Shown: positions 1 through 8,238 of the stretch, piece after piece
Layout of the letters: each line of letters starts with the position of its first letter
How positions within the stretch are numbered: the first letter of the stretch is position 1
DNA from: Chondrus crispus
Taxonomy: Eukaryota > Rhodophyta > Florideophyceae > Gigartinales > Gigartinaceae
NCBI RefSeq assembly: GCF_000350225.1
Contig: NW_005179080.1
Location: 372,001-436,000 of the forward strand
Reading direction: 5' to 3'
DNA length: 64,000 nucleotides
The notes under the pieces: model-generated
Database searches by the model: none
What the model was told of the DNA's origin: nothing
Seen by the model: only the letters and a program-made list of their open reading frames with translations
Program-made: the position numbers and the translations under genes

Positions 1-13
1 TTCCGGTGAAAAG

Positions 14-613
14 GTGCTTGCATACATCAATCGTGTCAAGCAGCTGGCAGCCATCCTCAAGTCAATGAGCGTAAACATCGATGACAAGGAGATGGCCATG
101 GCAGTGCTCAACGGTCTGCCTGCCCGTTTCGAGGCTCTCATCGTTGCACTTGATGCTCTCGGTAATGAGGAAAAGATATTCAGTTTGGACTTTGTGAAAA
201 GTCGTCTGCTGCAGGAAGAGCAACGAGCAAACATGAAGTCTAGCTCCTCACAGACATCGGCTCTGGTTAATCGTGCCCCGAACAATCGGGACATAAACGA
301 CTACAAATACACGAACTGCGGTCATACAGGCCATACGGCAACCCGCTGCTGGGGAAAGGATTTGAATGGGCGTCGCCCGGCTCCTCCTAGCGGATATAAA
401 CCGCGTATGTCTCAGCGGAAACAATCTGCATTTGTCACACAGAAACCTGATCCCGACATGGTTGTAAACAGCGTCGACTTCACATGTCTGATGTCGAAAG
501 CTTCGCACACGAACGATCTAGAGATGTCGCCTTCGTGGCTCGTAGATTCAGCTTGTACAGCTCATATTACATATGACCGATCTCTGTTTGCAATGTATGA
601 GCCACTTGAATCC
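14..613 (+). CDS. E1 gag and start of protease
   Basis: This is the left part of the E1 polyprotein. It shows the end of a UBN2-type copia Gag, then a zinc knuckle (CTNCGHTGHTATRC) near residues 101-114, and then the copia protease motif WLVDSACTAH near residues 175-184, with the catalytic Asp in VDSA. Coding is cut by the LTR of element A at 614. The reading frame was open at the left edge of the window, so this Met is not the real start. Family assignment is firm from motif order. Confidence 0.85.
609..613. other. Target-site duplication of element A
   Basis: AATCC lies directly before the left LTR and again directly after the right LTR at 8234-8238. A 5-bp duplication is normal for copia integrases. 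It proves that A inserted into E1 rather than the reverse. Confidence 0.95.
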
Positions 614-1034
614 TGTCGTCGAAAGGGGGCCTTGTGCTTCGCGTGCACTGCTCTCTGTACGATCAGGGAGCGGGATTGGCGCGCGGGGAAAAGGAGAGAA
701 AGGATAGTATGAGAAGGGAAGTAGAGGGGGTGGTGAGTGATCCGGCGTTGCGCCTTCAGGGGTGAGAACGGGCTCCGGCTTGTGCCTTCGCAGACTAGAG
801 TAGCGTAGAGTTGCTTGCTCGAGTTGTTTATTGTTCTGTCTCTCGGCGTGGGGAGCTCGGACGTGGGCGTAGTACATATAGGTCCATGTAAGCTTGCCGT
901 CTGCGGGGACGGTAAGCTTACAGCCCATGTTCTGTAAGCACGCGGGATATCAATACCCAAAAAGGTGCATGCACCTTTTTGTGCGGTGTTATCATATCAA
1001 ATACGCCGTACAGTATATATGCGCGTGCGCGACA
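614..1034 (-). repeat. LTR of element A (3' in element sense)
   Basis: It is 421 bp, starts TGTCG and ends CGACA, and matches 7813-8233 throughout. Internal features include an inverted repeat around AAAAAGGTGCATGCACCTTTTT (about 959-980) and a TATATAT run at the inner edge that reads towards the antisense gene. Confidence 0.95.
1010..1020 (+). promoter_or_regulatory. TATA-like site for the antisense gene of A
   Basis: CAGTATATATG lies at the inner edge of the 3' LTR of A, about 55-65 bp upstream of the ATG at 1076 and reading towards it. The position fits a core promoter. The same motif is in the other LTR, where it would read into E1. This is inference from sequence only. Confidence 0.4.
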
Positions 1035-1075
1035 CTCCCTCCCATGGGCGTCGGACATTCCGTAGTTGACACGAG

Positions 1076-2518
1076 ATGGCGCCACAGCGGAAGCGGAAGC
1101 GCAGGGGGGGTCGACGCCGTTGTCTCCGGGAGCACGAACAAGCGCCACACCAGCAAGTATCTCGCGTACCGGCGTCCCCTGCACAATCATCCCACGTTTC
1201 TACGCCTCGCGTCTCACCACCGCGCGTCTCATCTTTTCGGGTCGTGTCGCCTCGCGTCGTGCCGCCTCTCGTCGTGACATTATACGACCCGTTCGTTCGC
1301 GCTCCGTCTGTATCGCTGTCGGACAGGTATTCATGGCTACATTCGACGCCTTCGCTTTCGTCGCGGTCTTCGTTATCTTCGCGCGCTGTGTCTCCGGGAC
1401 CTCCGCCGTCGCGAGCTTCATCATCATCCCGCGCCTTCTCATCTCGAAGTGCTGCGTCCCGCGCAGCATCGCTGCGCGGTGACGCGCCTTCGACCCCGCT
1501 GAGCGAGGCTTCCACGGCAGTTAAGGCGGCGGAACCTCTACCCAGGATTGAGCTGCGGGACGGCTCTCCTGTGGTACAGAGTGCCCCGCCTGGGGTTGCA
1601 AAACCGACTGCCGTGTATGAGGCGGCGGGGAGATGGTTGGTAGAGGCCATGGTGGTGGGTGAAGGAGAAGCCGGCAGTGGCGGGGCCAGGGGGATGCCGG
1701 GCGTGCCGTATGCGAGTGCGCAGGGCACCGCCCCGATGGAGGCGTTCCACGCCGTGGAGTTGGACGCTAGAATCTTCGAAGGGGTTGGCGAAGGTGAGCT
1801 AACTTTGCAGACGTACCCGTTGCTGGGGTCGCGGGCTGCAGAGCGAAGCCAACCCTGGCCGCCGTGCGTCGTGCCAGCCCGGCGTAGGGCTGCGTCAAGG
1901 CAGCTTCGGGAGGAGGAGGTTGCCAGGCACGTCCTAGAGTTCCTGCGGCGGAACCGGGGCGTGGTGGTCCGGGTTTCTGGCATTGGCGCACGTGAGGGAG
2001 TGGCTTGGCGCTCGTCGAGCCGACAACACCTCCCGGGGCAGCCAAGGTGCAGTTCCGGAACGCACGACTGTGTGAAGGCGGCCGTGATAAACGCTGCGTT
2101 CGCCTGCCGTGGTCTCGTGGCAGCGGAAGCGTTGGAGCAAGTGCTAAAGAAGGAGTCACGGATATTACACAACTTCAGGGAGCTAGGAGTACTCTTTCAA
2201 AGGGCGCATGAATCGGTGACTGGCTGTCGCGTGGTGCGTGACGAGGAGGTTCAGAAGGCGATCCAGGGCGGCGAAGGGATAGCGCCCTTTCGTGTACTTG
2301 CAGCCAGGCGCACAGGGGTCTTCATCGTGCGGATTCTGGAAGAGAAGCGGGTGGATCACGCCCTCGTGGTGGATGCTTACAATGGGGTCATCATTGATTC
2401 CGAGGAACGAACGGCACTTGTGCTCTCAGCTGACAATCTTGCTAGATGTGGAGGTGACGGTGCAAAGAAGCTACGAGTGGTAGAGGTACGAGAGATAAGG
2501 GGTAGGAAGGGGAAATAA
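1076..2518 (+). CDS. Antisense gene of element A: putative cysteine-peptidase-fold protein
   Basis: This 480-residue frame is open on the strand opposite gag-pol, starting at an ATG in good context (GAGATGGCG) 42 bp inside the 3' LTR. The N-terminus is basic (PQRKRKRRGGRRR, a likely nuclear signal). Residues about 30-150 are Ser/Pro/Arg-rich and probably disordered. The C-terminal 160 residues are globular and contain HDCVKAAVINAA (Cys332), then GVFIVR and DHALVVDAYNGVIID (His428). This Cys...GxxIVR...HA-x-VVD...GV-x-x-D spacing is like small papain/C39-fold peptidases of phages and mobile elements. Peptidase activity is inference. Length and composition argue against a chance frame. It could instead be an inactive binding domain of the same fold. 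Confidence 0.75.
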   Translation: MAPQRKRKRRGGRRRCLREHEQAPHQQVSRVPASPAQSSHVSTPRVSPPRVSSFRVVSPRVVPPLVVTLYDPFVRAPSVSLSDRYSWLHSTPSLSSRSSLSSRAVSPGPPPSRASSSSRAFSSRSAASRAASLRGDAPSTPLSEASTAVKAAEPLPRIELRDGSPVVQSAPPGVAKPTAVYEAAGRWLVEAMVVGEGEAGSGGARGMPGVPYASAQGTAPMEAFHAVELDARIFEGVGEGELTLQTYPLLGSRAAERSQPWPPCVVPARRRAASRQLREEEVARHVLEFLRRNRGVVVRVSGIGAREGVAWRSSSRQHLPGQPRCSSGTHDCVKAAVINAAFACRGLVAAEALEQVLKKESRILHNFRELGVLFQRAHESVTGCRVVRDEEVQKAIQGGEGIAPFRVLAARRTGVFIVRILEEKRVDHALVVDAYNGVIIDSEERTALVLSADNLARCGGDGAKKLRVVEVREIRGRKGK

Positions 2519-2519
2519 A
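2514..2519 (+). terminator. AATAAA overlapping the stop of the antisense gene of A
   Basis: AATAAA spans the TAA stop (2516-2518) of the antisense gene. If used, cleavage would fall in the 38-bp gap before the oppositely oriented pol stop or just into pol. It is a perfect match to the canonical polyadenylation signal, but its use is not proven. Confidence 0.45.
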
Positions 2520-2556
2520 GCGAGCTGCTACGGAGGAGAGCGAATGGCGTTTAGAC

Positions 2557-5500
2557 TTAGTTGCGAATGATCCACTGCTCAGGGTGAATCGAGAGCATGC
2601 CCGTAGATACAGCGGCTTGTAGAGCAGCTTGACACATCGACTTGGTCAGGCCGTCCGCGATGTTACTCGAGCTACGAATAAACCCAATGTCTGAAATAAC
2701 CTTATCGCGGAAACCTTCTCGCGCAGCTGCGATATCCAACATCGTGCGCTTCTCTGACGTCCTAGAACCCTTCGAAATCACATCAAAGAGGGACTTAGAA
2801 TCAGTGAGCAGCTGGACCAGGATGCGACGGCCATAGATCTCGCCGAGCTCAGAGGCGAGAGTGGCAGCGATGTCGAACAGGTCACTGAAGGCGATGAACT
2901 CTCCAGCCATGGCAGAGCGGACAACTCGTTTAGACTTGTACGACTTAAAGCTGATCGGTACGGAGCGGCCGTGTCCATCAGCAAGGAAGCAGATATGGCC
3001 AAGCTGCGTGGACAGGTCGTGGTTGTTGGCGAAGGAGGCGTCGGCGAAGCCGATGACGCGAAGGGACTCTTGATCGAGGGTGGCGATCTTGAGAGAGACG
3101 CGGTGGTCCGTGGCGTATCGTGTCGCTCTGTTGAGGCGGCGGACAATCGCGGGCTGCTCGGCAAGGAAGCGGTCCTCAGTGACCTGTGCAAGTTGAGAGA
3201 TCTCAAACTGGCAGTCCGGGCGGGTGTTGGCAAGCCACGCAAGTCTCATGCGCATCGACCGGAACTCTGAGAAGGAAGCGTCGAGATGGAGGCGCTCCAG
3301 TTTCTGCAGATAGAAGTGCTGGTTCTGTTCCAGGCTTCCATCTTTGCCGCGCGCAAGCGAGAAACCAGAGAAGGTGCAAGGGATATGCTCGTCCTCGCCC
3401 ATCTGGAAGCGCTCGCTGGTCTTCTTTGCCAGTTGACGGAAGCCAGGAGAGCCGGCGCGTAGCAAGTCGTCAACGTATCCGCCGCTAAGGCCCATGAGAC
3501 GACCATTTGACATGATCTTGTAGAGAGCCGGGTCAGACCGAAACGGGGTCATGCCAAGGTCATGTCGATGGTGCTCGTCTAGGGTCTTGTGCCAGAGGTC
3601 TCCGGAGTCACAGAGGCCGTACAGGGGTTTGAGCAGCTTTAGACACTGTTCGGGTTGTAGCTCGAACTCAGGGACGGGCTTGGTGATGAAAAGCTCTCTA
3701 GAAAGCGGTTCGGCGGACTGGAGGTATGCTTGGCGGACATCAGAAGACCAGATGTCGAAGCCGTGAATCGAAGCGAGGGCAAGTAGGAGGCGAATGGATT
3801 GGGGCTGTAGCGTGGCCGCACTGTGGACCATGAGGGCCTTCATGCGGTCGCGATGTCCACCTATTACGTACCGCGCCTTGAACTTGACTTGACCGTCTTC
3901 TGCGGACTTGATGGCAAGCACAAAGCGGCCTGGTAGTACGTTGCCGTCGGGAGGAACCTCTTCTCGAAGGATGACGCTAAATGTCCGGCGGTCGAGTAGC
4001 CCGCGAATCTCATCACGTTTCGCTTGGGACATGTCCGAAGAAGTTGCTCGGGGGTCCTTTGGATGAATGACTTCGGTTAAGTGAACGCAGTCATCGTCAT
4101 CACCCGGAGACGAGAAGTGCGAAAGGCCACGATGAAGGTCGGCAAAGAAGGAGTGGGCGCCATCCATTGGGGCGATATAGCGCTTGACTTGGGCGACATT
4201 GAAGGGGCGAGCCGCACCGATCTTGACATCTTGTATGTATACAAGTTTCTTGCTGGCGTCCATCCCGAGTACCGTAAAGGGACCGAGCCATTCGCCAATG
4301 CGGTGATTGACGATTTTCTCACGCCAGACTAGGACTTGATCGCCAGGGTCATAAGCGCGGTTTGCAGCAAGTGGCACAGAATGTGGCAAACCTCGTGCAA
4401 CGCGTATCTTAGCCATGATGCGCTGCATCTCAGTGCGGGCAGCGTGAACCATCGCGGCACGTTCCCCAAGAGTATCTCGGGGCTGAGGCGTTTCCGAGGC
4501 AGTGTAGACGCGAGGTAGTTCTCCGAAGACGAGGGACGATAGGACGAGGCCTTCTGGTCCCAGAGTGTCGTTCATGGCCTTGATAGCCATCTGAAGGAGG
4601 AGCGTCTTGTCCACGTTCGGATATACGAGCACCATCTTGCGGAAGGTGGTACGGACTGGTTCATGATACCGTTCCCCGATTCCAAGGCTTGAGTGCGCTT
4701 CTATTCCCGTGCCTTGAACTTCTACGTTTGCTCTTGCGGCAAGGGAGACGAAAGGCTCGCTTTTGCCGAGGTTGCTGCCTTGGTCGACCAGTATCCGATT
4801 GGGAAGACCGGTGTAGATCGAGGCCCAACAGCGAAGCAGGGTGTCCCAGATTGCCTTGGTGCTAATATTGGGGAGGAAGCGGGCTGCTGAGAAGCGGGTC
4901 GACTCGTCAACGATATGCAAGATGGGCATGGAGTCGATGTACATGATATCCATCATGATCCTCTCGTTAAAGCGGGCGTTTTCGGTACCAAAAGAGACGC
5001 GGAAGCGGGTAGGCCCAGGCTTGATTCGTTGGCAGGGATCACAGCGCTTCGATATATCCCGAAGGATATGGAGCGTCTCTGGCGTCGCATCGTCAGGGCG
5101 GGCCTTTCTTAGCAAGTTGAAGAGCTTAGTGGCGGATGGGTGAAAGAACTGGCTGTGCAACTTGTTGAGCTGTGCCTTTGTGAAGTAGTTCCGTGTTCCA
5201 CAGTCAAAAGGGACGTAGACGTGCCGGCTCGGCGAGCGGACAAGGGGTATGAACCATTCATCGACATAGGTCATACGCCCGTCTTCTAGTTTGTTTGCCG
5301 ATCGTGGAGCCAGTCGGTTGAAGACTGTATCGGCGACGAGCTTCTCTCGGTCCAAGACATCCATGCCCAGCAAAGGTGGGATGTTTGCCTGGACGATGTC
5401 AAACTCGATAAGGATGGGTTTGACACCCGGCGGAGTGGCGAGGGGCAGGGAGATTCGTCCAAGAGACTGGAAGGATTCGTCCCCAAAGCGGAAGCGGTGT

Positions 5501-5640
5501 ACCGAGCTGCAGATGTTGCGGCGGTGCATTCCAGCAGCCGCCAGGAGTCGGTTAAGCTCTTGCTTGCCGACAACCGACTTGGGGGCACCTATATCAACGC
5601 AGAACCCGAGAGGCCGTCGTGAAGAGCATTCACGTTGGAG
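2557..5640 (-). CDS. Element A pol: protease, integrase, reverse transcriptase, RNase H
   Basis: From the right, a protease motif CVDIGAPKS lies near 5584-5600, followed by LLGMDVL. Next come the integrase zinc region (H...H then CDPCQRI) and core (MMDIMYID, LVDQGSN, GERYHEP), then reverse transcriptase (SSDVRQAYLQS, GGYVDDLLRAG) and RNase H (GFADASFANN, DSKSLFDVI). Integrase precedes reverse transcriptase, so this is copia-type, but it is divergent from E1 and looks like a separate copia lineage. The stop lies 38 bp from the stop of the antisense gene, tail to tail. The first Met in the long frame is at 5529, and coding clearly extends upstream of it. Confidence 0.9.
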   Translation of the reverse strand, partial: LQRECSSRRPLGFCVDIGAPKSVVGKQELNRLLAAAGMHRRNICSSVHRFRFGDESFQSLGRISLPLATPPGVKPILIEFDIVQANIPPLLGMDVLDREKLVADTVFNRLAPRSANKLEDGRMTYVDEWFIPLVRSPSRHVYVPFDCGTRNYFTKAQLNKLHSQFFHPSATKLFNLLRKARPDDATPETLHILRDISKRCDPCQRIKPGPTRFRVSFGTENARFNERIMMDIMYIDSMPILHIVDESTRFSAARFLPNISTKAIWDTLLRCWASIYTGLPNRILVDQGSNLGKSEPFVSLAARANVEVQGTGIEAHSSLGIGERYHEPVRTTFRKMVLVYPNVDKTLLLQMAIKAMNDTLGPEGLVLSSLVFGELPRVYTASETPQPRDTLGERAAMVHAARTEMQRIMAKIRVARGLPHSVPLAANRAYDPGDQVLVWREKIVNHRIGEWLGPFTVLGMDASKKLVYIQDVKIGAARPFNVAQVKRYIAPMDGAHSFFADLHRGLSHFSSPGDDDDCVHLTEVIHPKDPRATSSDMSQAKRDEIRGLLDRRTFSVILREEVPPDGNVLPGRFVLAIKSAEDGQVKFKARYVIGGHRDRMKALMVHSAATLQPQSIRLLLALASIHGFDIWSSDVRQAYLQSAEPLSRELFITKPVPEFELQPEQCLKLLKPLYGLCDSGDLWHKTLDEHHRHDLGMTPFRSDPALYKIMSNGRLMGLSGGYVDDLLRAGSPGFRQLAKKTSERFQMGEDEHIPCTFSGFSLARGKDGSLEQNQHFYLQKLERLHLDASFSEFRSMRMRLAWLANTRPDCQFEISQLAQVTEDRFLAEQPAIVRRLNRATRYATDHRVSLKIATLDQESLRVIGFADASFANNHDLSTQLGHICFLADGHGRSVPISFKSYKSKRVVRSAMAGEFIAFSDLFDIAATLASELGEIYGRRILVQLLTDSKSLFDVISKGSRTSEKRTMLDIAAAREGFRDKVISDIGFIRSSSNIADGLTKSMCQAALQAAVSTGMLSIHPEQWIIRN

Positions 5641-6083
5641 ATCCGCCGCGAAGATCTTTGTGCAGTCGATGTCAACGACCGGGAGTTTGCGGCGAGGAGT
5701 CGCAGTCCTATGTTGATAGGACGATCGGTTTGGGCGATGAGGATTAGCGACTTGTCCACATCGCCTTAGCGAAAATCCGCAGAGAGCATCTGCTCTGATA
5801 CGCTAGCGGATACCACGTTGGTGACCACATCACCGTCGAACTCGTCGGTGTAATACGGGGCATGGTCACTAACATCACGAGCATAGTACAAGGCGTCGTC
5901 CAGCTCCTTTGCCGCAGCGTTGTCTCCCTCCGTCCCAGGAGGGGCGGAACCCTCATGAGGTTCTTGTTCTCCCTCCATTCCGAGAATGTAGTCTCGGATG
6001 ATGTGGACGTGAGATTCACCCTTGCGGAGTCGGCTGCGCGCGCTGGCAGCAATTGCCCCTGCGTGGCATCGATGGCCGGGTAG

Positions 6084-7745
6084 TCAAGGAGCAGCACACT
6101 TGAAACATTCCTTGCGACGGCGCGCCTCGTCGAACGTGCGCCCATGGCGGACCTCATTGCGGTCCGGAGGCGTGCGAGACGATGGCGGGAATTGGGGCCG
6201 ATCGGGACGGCCCGGCGGGCGGTTAGACATCCGGTTCCGAACGTCACGGGGATTGCGGCCGTAGCGTTGTAAGAAGACATCAGCGGCTTGTTCCTCGTCC
6301 ATCTCCGTGCTGTGTGTGGGATACGCGGGCGGGCGCACATCCTTGAGCTCGTTGGAGAGCTGGAGGCTCTCATGTAAGGCCGTTACGAACGCGTGGAACT
6401 TGTAGCGATGGGAGACGATGTTGCGAATGGGAGAGAGCGCCCATTCACAACCGAGAACAGCCTTTCGTAGGAAACGTATCTTGTTCTCGTCTGATCGGAA
6501 ACCAGGAGGGCATTGCGGGGTGAGCAATTCCAGGTACTCGACCAGCTTGGTCAGGCCATCAGAGTGGGTTGTCAGAGAGCGAGTGGACATGAAGGTGTCT
6601 AAATTGAGACATTCAAGGGTGGACTGGACCTGGAGCTGGCGTGAGTCGCTGTCGTACTCGCGCTTCATTAGCTCAACCACCTGCTCATAAGCCATTCCTT
6701 GAGCGTAGTGGTTGAGGAAATAGGTACGAGCCGGGCCCTCGAGGACATTCATGAAGTACTCTGCCTTCTGCGCAGGAGTTAGGCGGTGCTGATGTGCGCA
6801 TGCCTCGTAGTCACGTAGCAGGAGGTCCACAGACTGACTGAGGTCTCCCTTGAACTTCCGACCAGAGAACTGCTGGTGCACGTAGTTTGCTTTGCGAGTG
6901 TCACCGGTGTCCATGTTGGGATCGTGCGCAGTCGGGGAATTGTCTTGGCCGTTCTGCGGACGCTGGTCAAATCTAACGGGTCCGCCCTGGCGCATGTCCC
7001 CTGAAGCCGCGTTGGGCGCCAGGTTATGACTGGTGGCATGTTCATAGCCATGATTGAAGCGGTTGTCAAAGTCAACCGCTCCGCTTCTAGGGCCACGGGG
7101 GGGCCGTGAGATTGCTGAGGGCGTACGGGGGGGTAAGGTTCCTGGCGCCCTAATAGGATCTTTGGTCGTGGGCGCAGTTGCTATGATGTCGGTATTGAGA
7201 GCTCGCCGAGAAGGAAGGGAACGCGCCTGCTGGAATCTGTCTATGACAGATCGGGTGGAGCTGGGGTCTAAACCAAGGACAAAGGCAAACCAGGCTTGGA
7301 TCATGATGCTCTTGTGGGCGCGTTCGTGATCTCTGATGAACACTTGGGCCAAGAAGTCGTCGGGAATTCCATCAAACCGAAATAGCTCGGCAATGCTGTA
7401 CAAAACCTTGAGCGGGAAGACCGGGTGGTTGAAGTAGTCGGCCGTGAAGACGGAAGAGGGGCTAGGAAGCATATCAGACATGGCTTCGCATACCTCCAAA
7501 GAGTCCGGCATAACGGCAGCGGTGGTTCCAGAGCTCTGCGGAACCGTGAATAGTTCGAGCACATTCCGGGCGACCCCGAGGTACTGACGATGAAATTCAT
7601 CCTCATCTTGGACGCACTTCGCCATCTTCTGAAGCCGAAAGTATATCTGAAAGGCCTTGGCTTTCGTCAGAATGACCGGAGCGGTCTCTTGACCGTTGTC
7701 GGCAGCGGGCGGACCATCGGTGGCGGAAGAGCCAACCTGAGACAT
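6084..7745 (-). CDS. Element A Gag
   Basis: This 553-residue open block begins shortly after the 5' LTR. It has an acidic, helical N-terminal half, a Pro/Arg-rich middle, and a retrotransposon Gag core in the C-terminal half (QFSGRKFKGDLSQS... and AEYFMNVLEGPARTYFLNHY), followed by an Arg-rich tail and a zinc-knuckle start (CFKC). The Gag core has the arrangement common to copia and gypsy Gags. Together with the pol motifs downstream on the same strand this supports the assignment. Confidence 0.85.
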   Translation of the reverse strand: MSQVGSSATDGPPAADNGQETAPVILTKAKAFQIYFRLQKMAKCVQDEDEFHRQYLGVARNVLELFTVPQSSGTTAAVMPDSLEVCEAMSDMLPSPSSVFTADYFNHPVFPLKVLYSIAELFRFDGIPDDFLAQVFIRDHERAHKSIMIQAWFAFVLGLDPSSTRSVIDRFQQARSLPSRRALNTDIIATAPTTKDPIRAPGTLPPRTPSAISRPPRGPRSGAVDFDNRFNHGYEHATSHNLAPNAASGDMRQGGPVRFDQRPQNGQDNSPTAHDPNMDTGDTRKANYVHQQFSGRKFKGDLSQSVDLLLRDYEACAHQHRLTPAQKAEYFMNVLEGPARTYFLNHYAQGMAYEQVVELMKREYDSDSRQLQVQSTLECLNLDTFMSTRSLTTHSDGLTKLVEYLELLTPQCPPGFRSDENKIRFLRKAVLGCEWALSPIRNIVSHRYKFHAFVTALHESLQLSNELKDVRPPAYPTHSTEMDEEQAADVFLQRYGRNPRDVRNRMSNRPPGRPDRPQFPPSSRTPPDRNEVRHGRTFDEARRRKECFKCAAP

Positions 7746-7812
7746 CTCCTAGTACGTCAGAAAGGGGACGTAGGGGGGGTGAGAATCACAAGGAAAACCC
7801 TCGAATCCGGAT

Positions 7813-8233
7813 TGTCGTCGAAAGGGGGCCTTGTGCTTCGCGTGCACTGCTCTCTGTACGATCAGGGAGCGGGATTGGCGCGCGGGGAAAAGGAGAGAAA
7901 GGATAGTATGAGAAGGGAAGTAGAGGGGGTGGTGAGTGATCCGGCGTTGCGCCTTCAGGGGTGAGAACGGGCTCCGGCTTGTGCCTTCGCAGACTAGAGT
8001 AGCGTAGAGTTGCTTGCTCGAGTTGTTTATTGTTCTGTCTCTCGGCGTGGGGAGCTCGGACGTGGGCGTAGTACATATAGGTCCATGTAAGCTTGCCGTC
8101 TGCGGGGACGGTAAGCTTACAGCCCATGTTCTGTAAGCACGCGGGATATCAATACCCAAAAAGGTGCATGCACCTTTTTGTGCGGTGTTATCATATCAAA
8201 TACGCCGTACAGTATATATGCGCGTGCGCGACA
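7813..8233 (-). repeat. LTR of element A (5' in element sense)
   Basis: This is the partner of 614-1034, with the same length and apparently the same sequence. The AATCC duplication follows at 8234-8238. The bases next to it on the element side (minus strand ATCCGGATTCGAGGG) do not start with TGG, so no ordinary tRNA 3'-end primer site is seen. Confidence 0.95.
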
Positions 8234-8238
8234 AATCC

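Larger units (their letters stand above)
614..8233 (-). mobile_element. Young Ty1/copia LTR retrotransposon A, inserted in E1
   Basis: Two LTRs of 421 bp (614-1034 and 7813-8233) start TGTCG and end CGACA and look identical by eye. They are flanked by a 5-bp target duplication AATCC (609-613 and 8234-8238). Gag and pol read on the minus strand. A third gene reads on the plus strand near the 3' LTR. A purine tract (GGGAGGGAG on the minus strand, 1035-1043) abuts the 3' LTR. Gag and pol are in separate open blocks with about one or two breaks between them; otherwise it looks nearly whole. Identical LTRs mean a very recent insertion. Confidence 0.93.
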
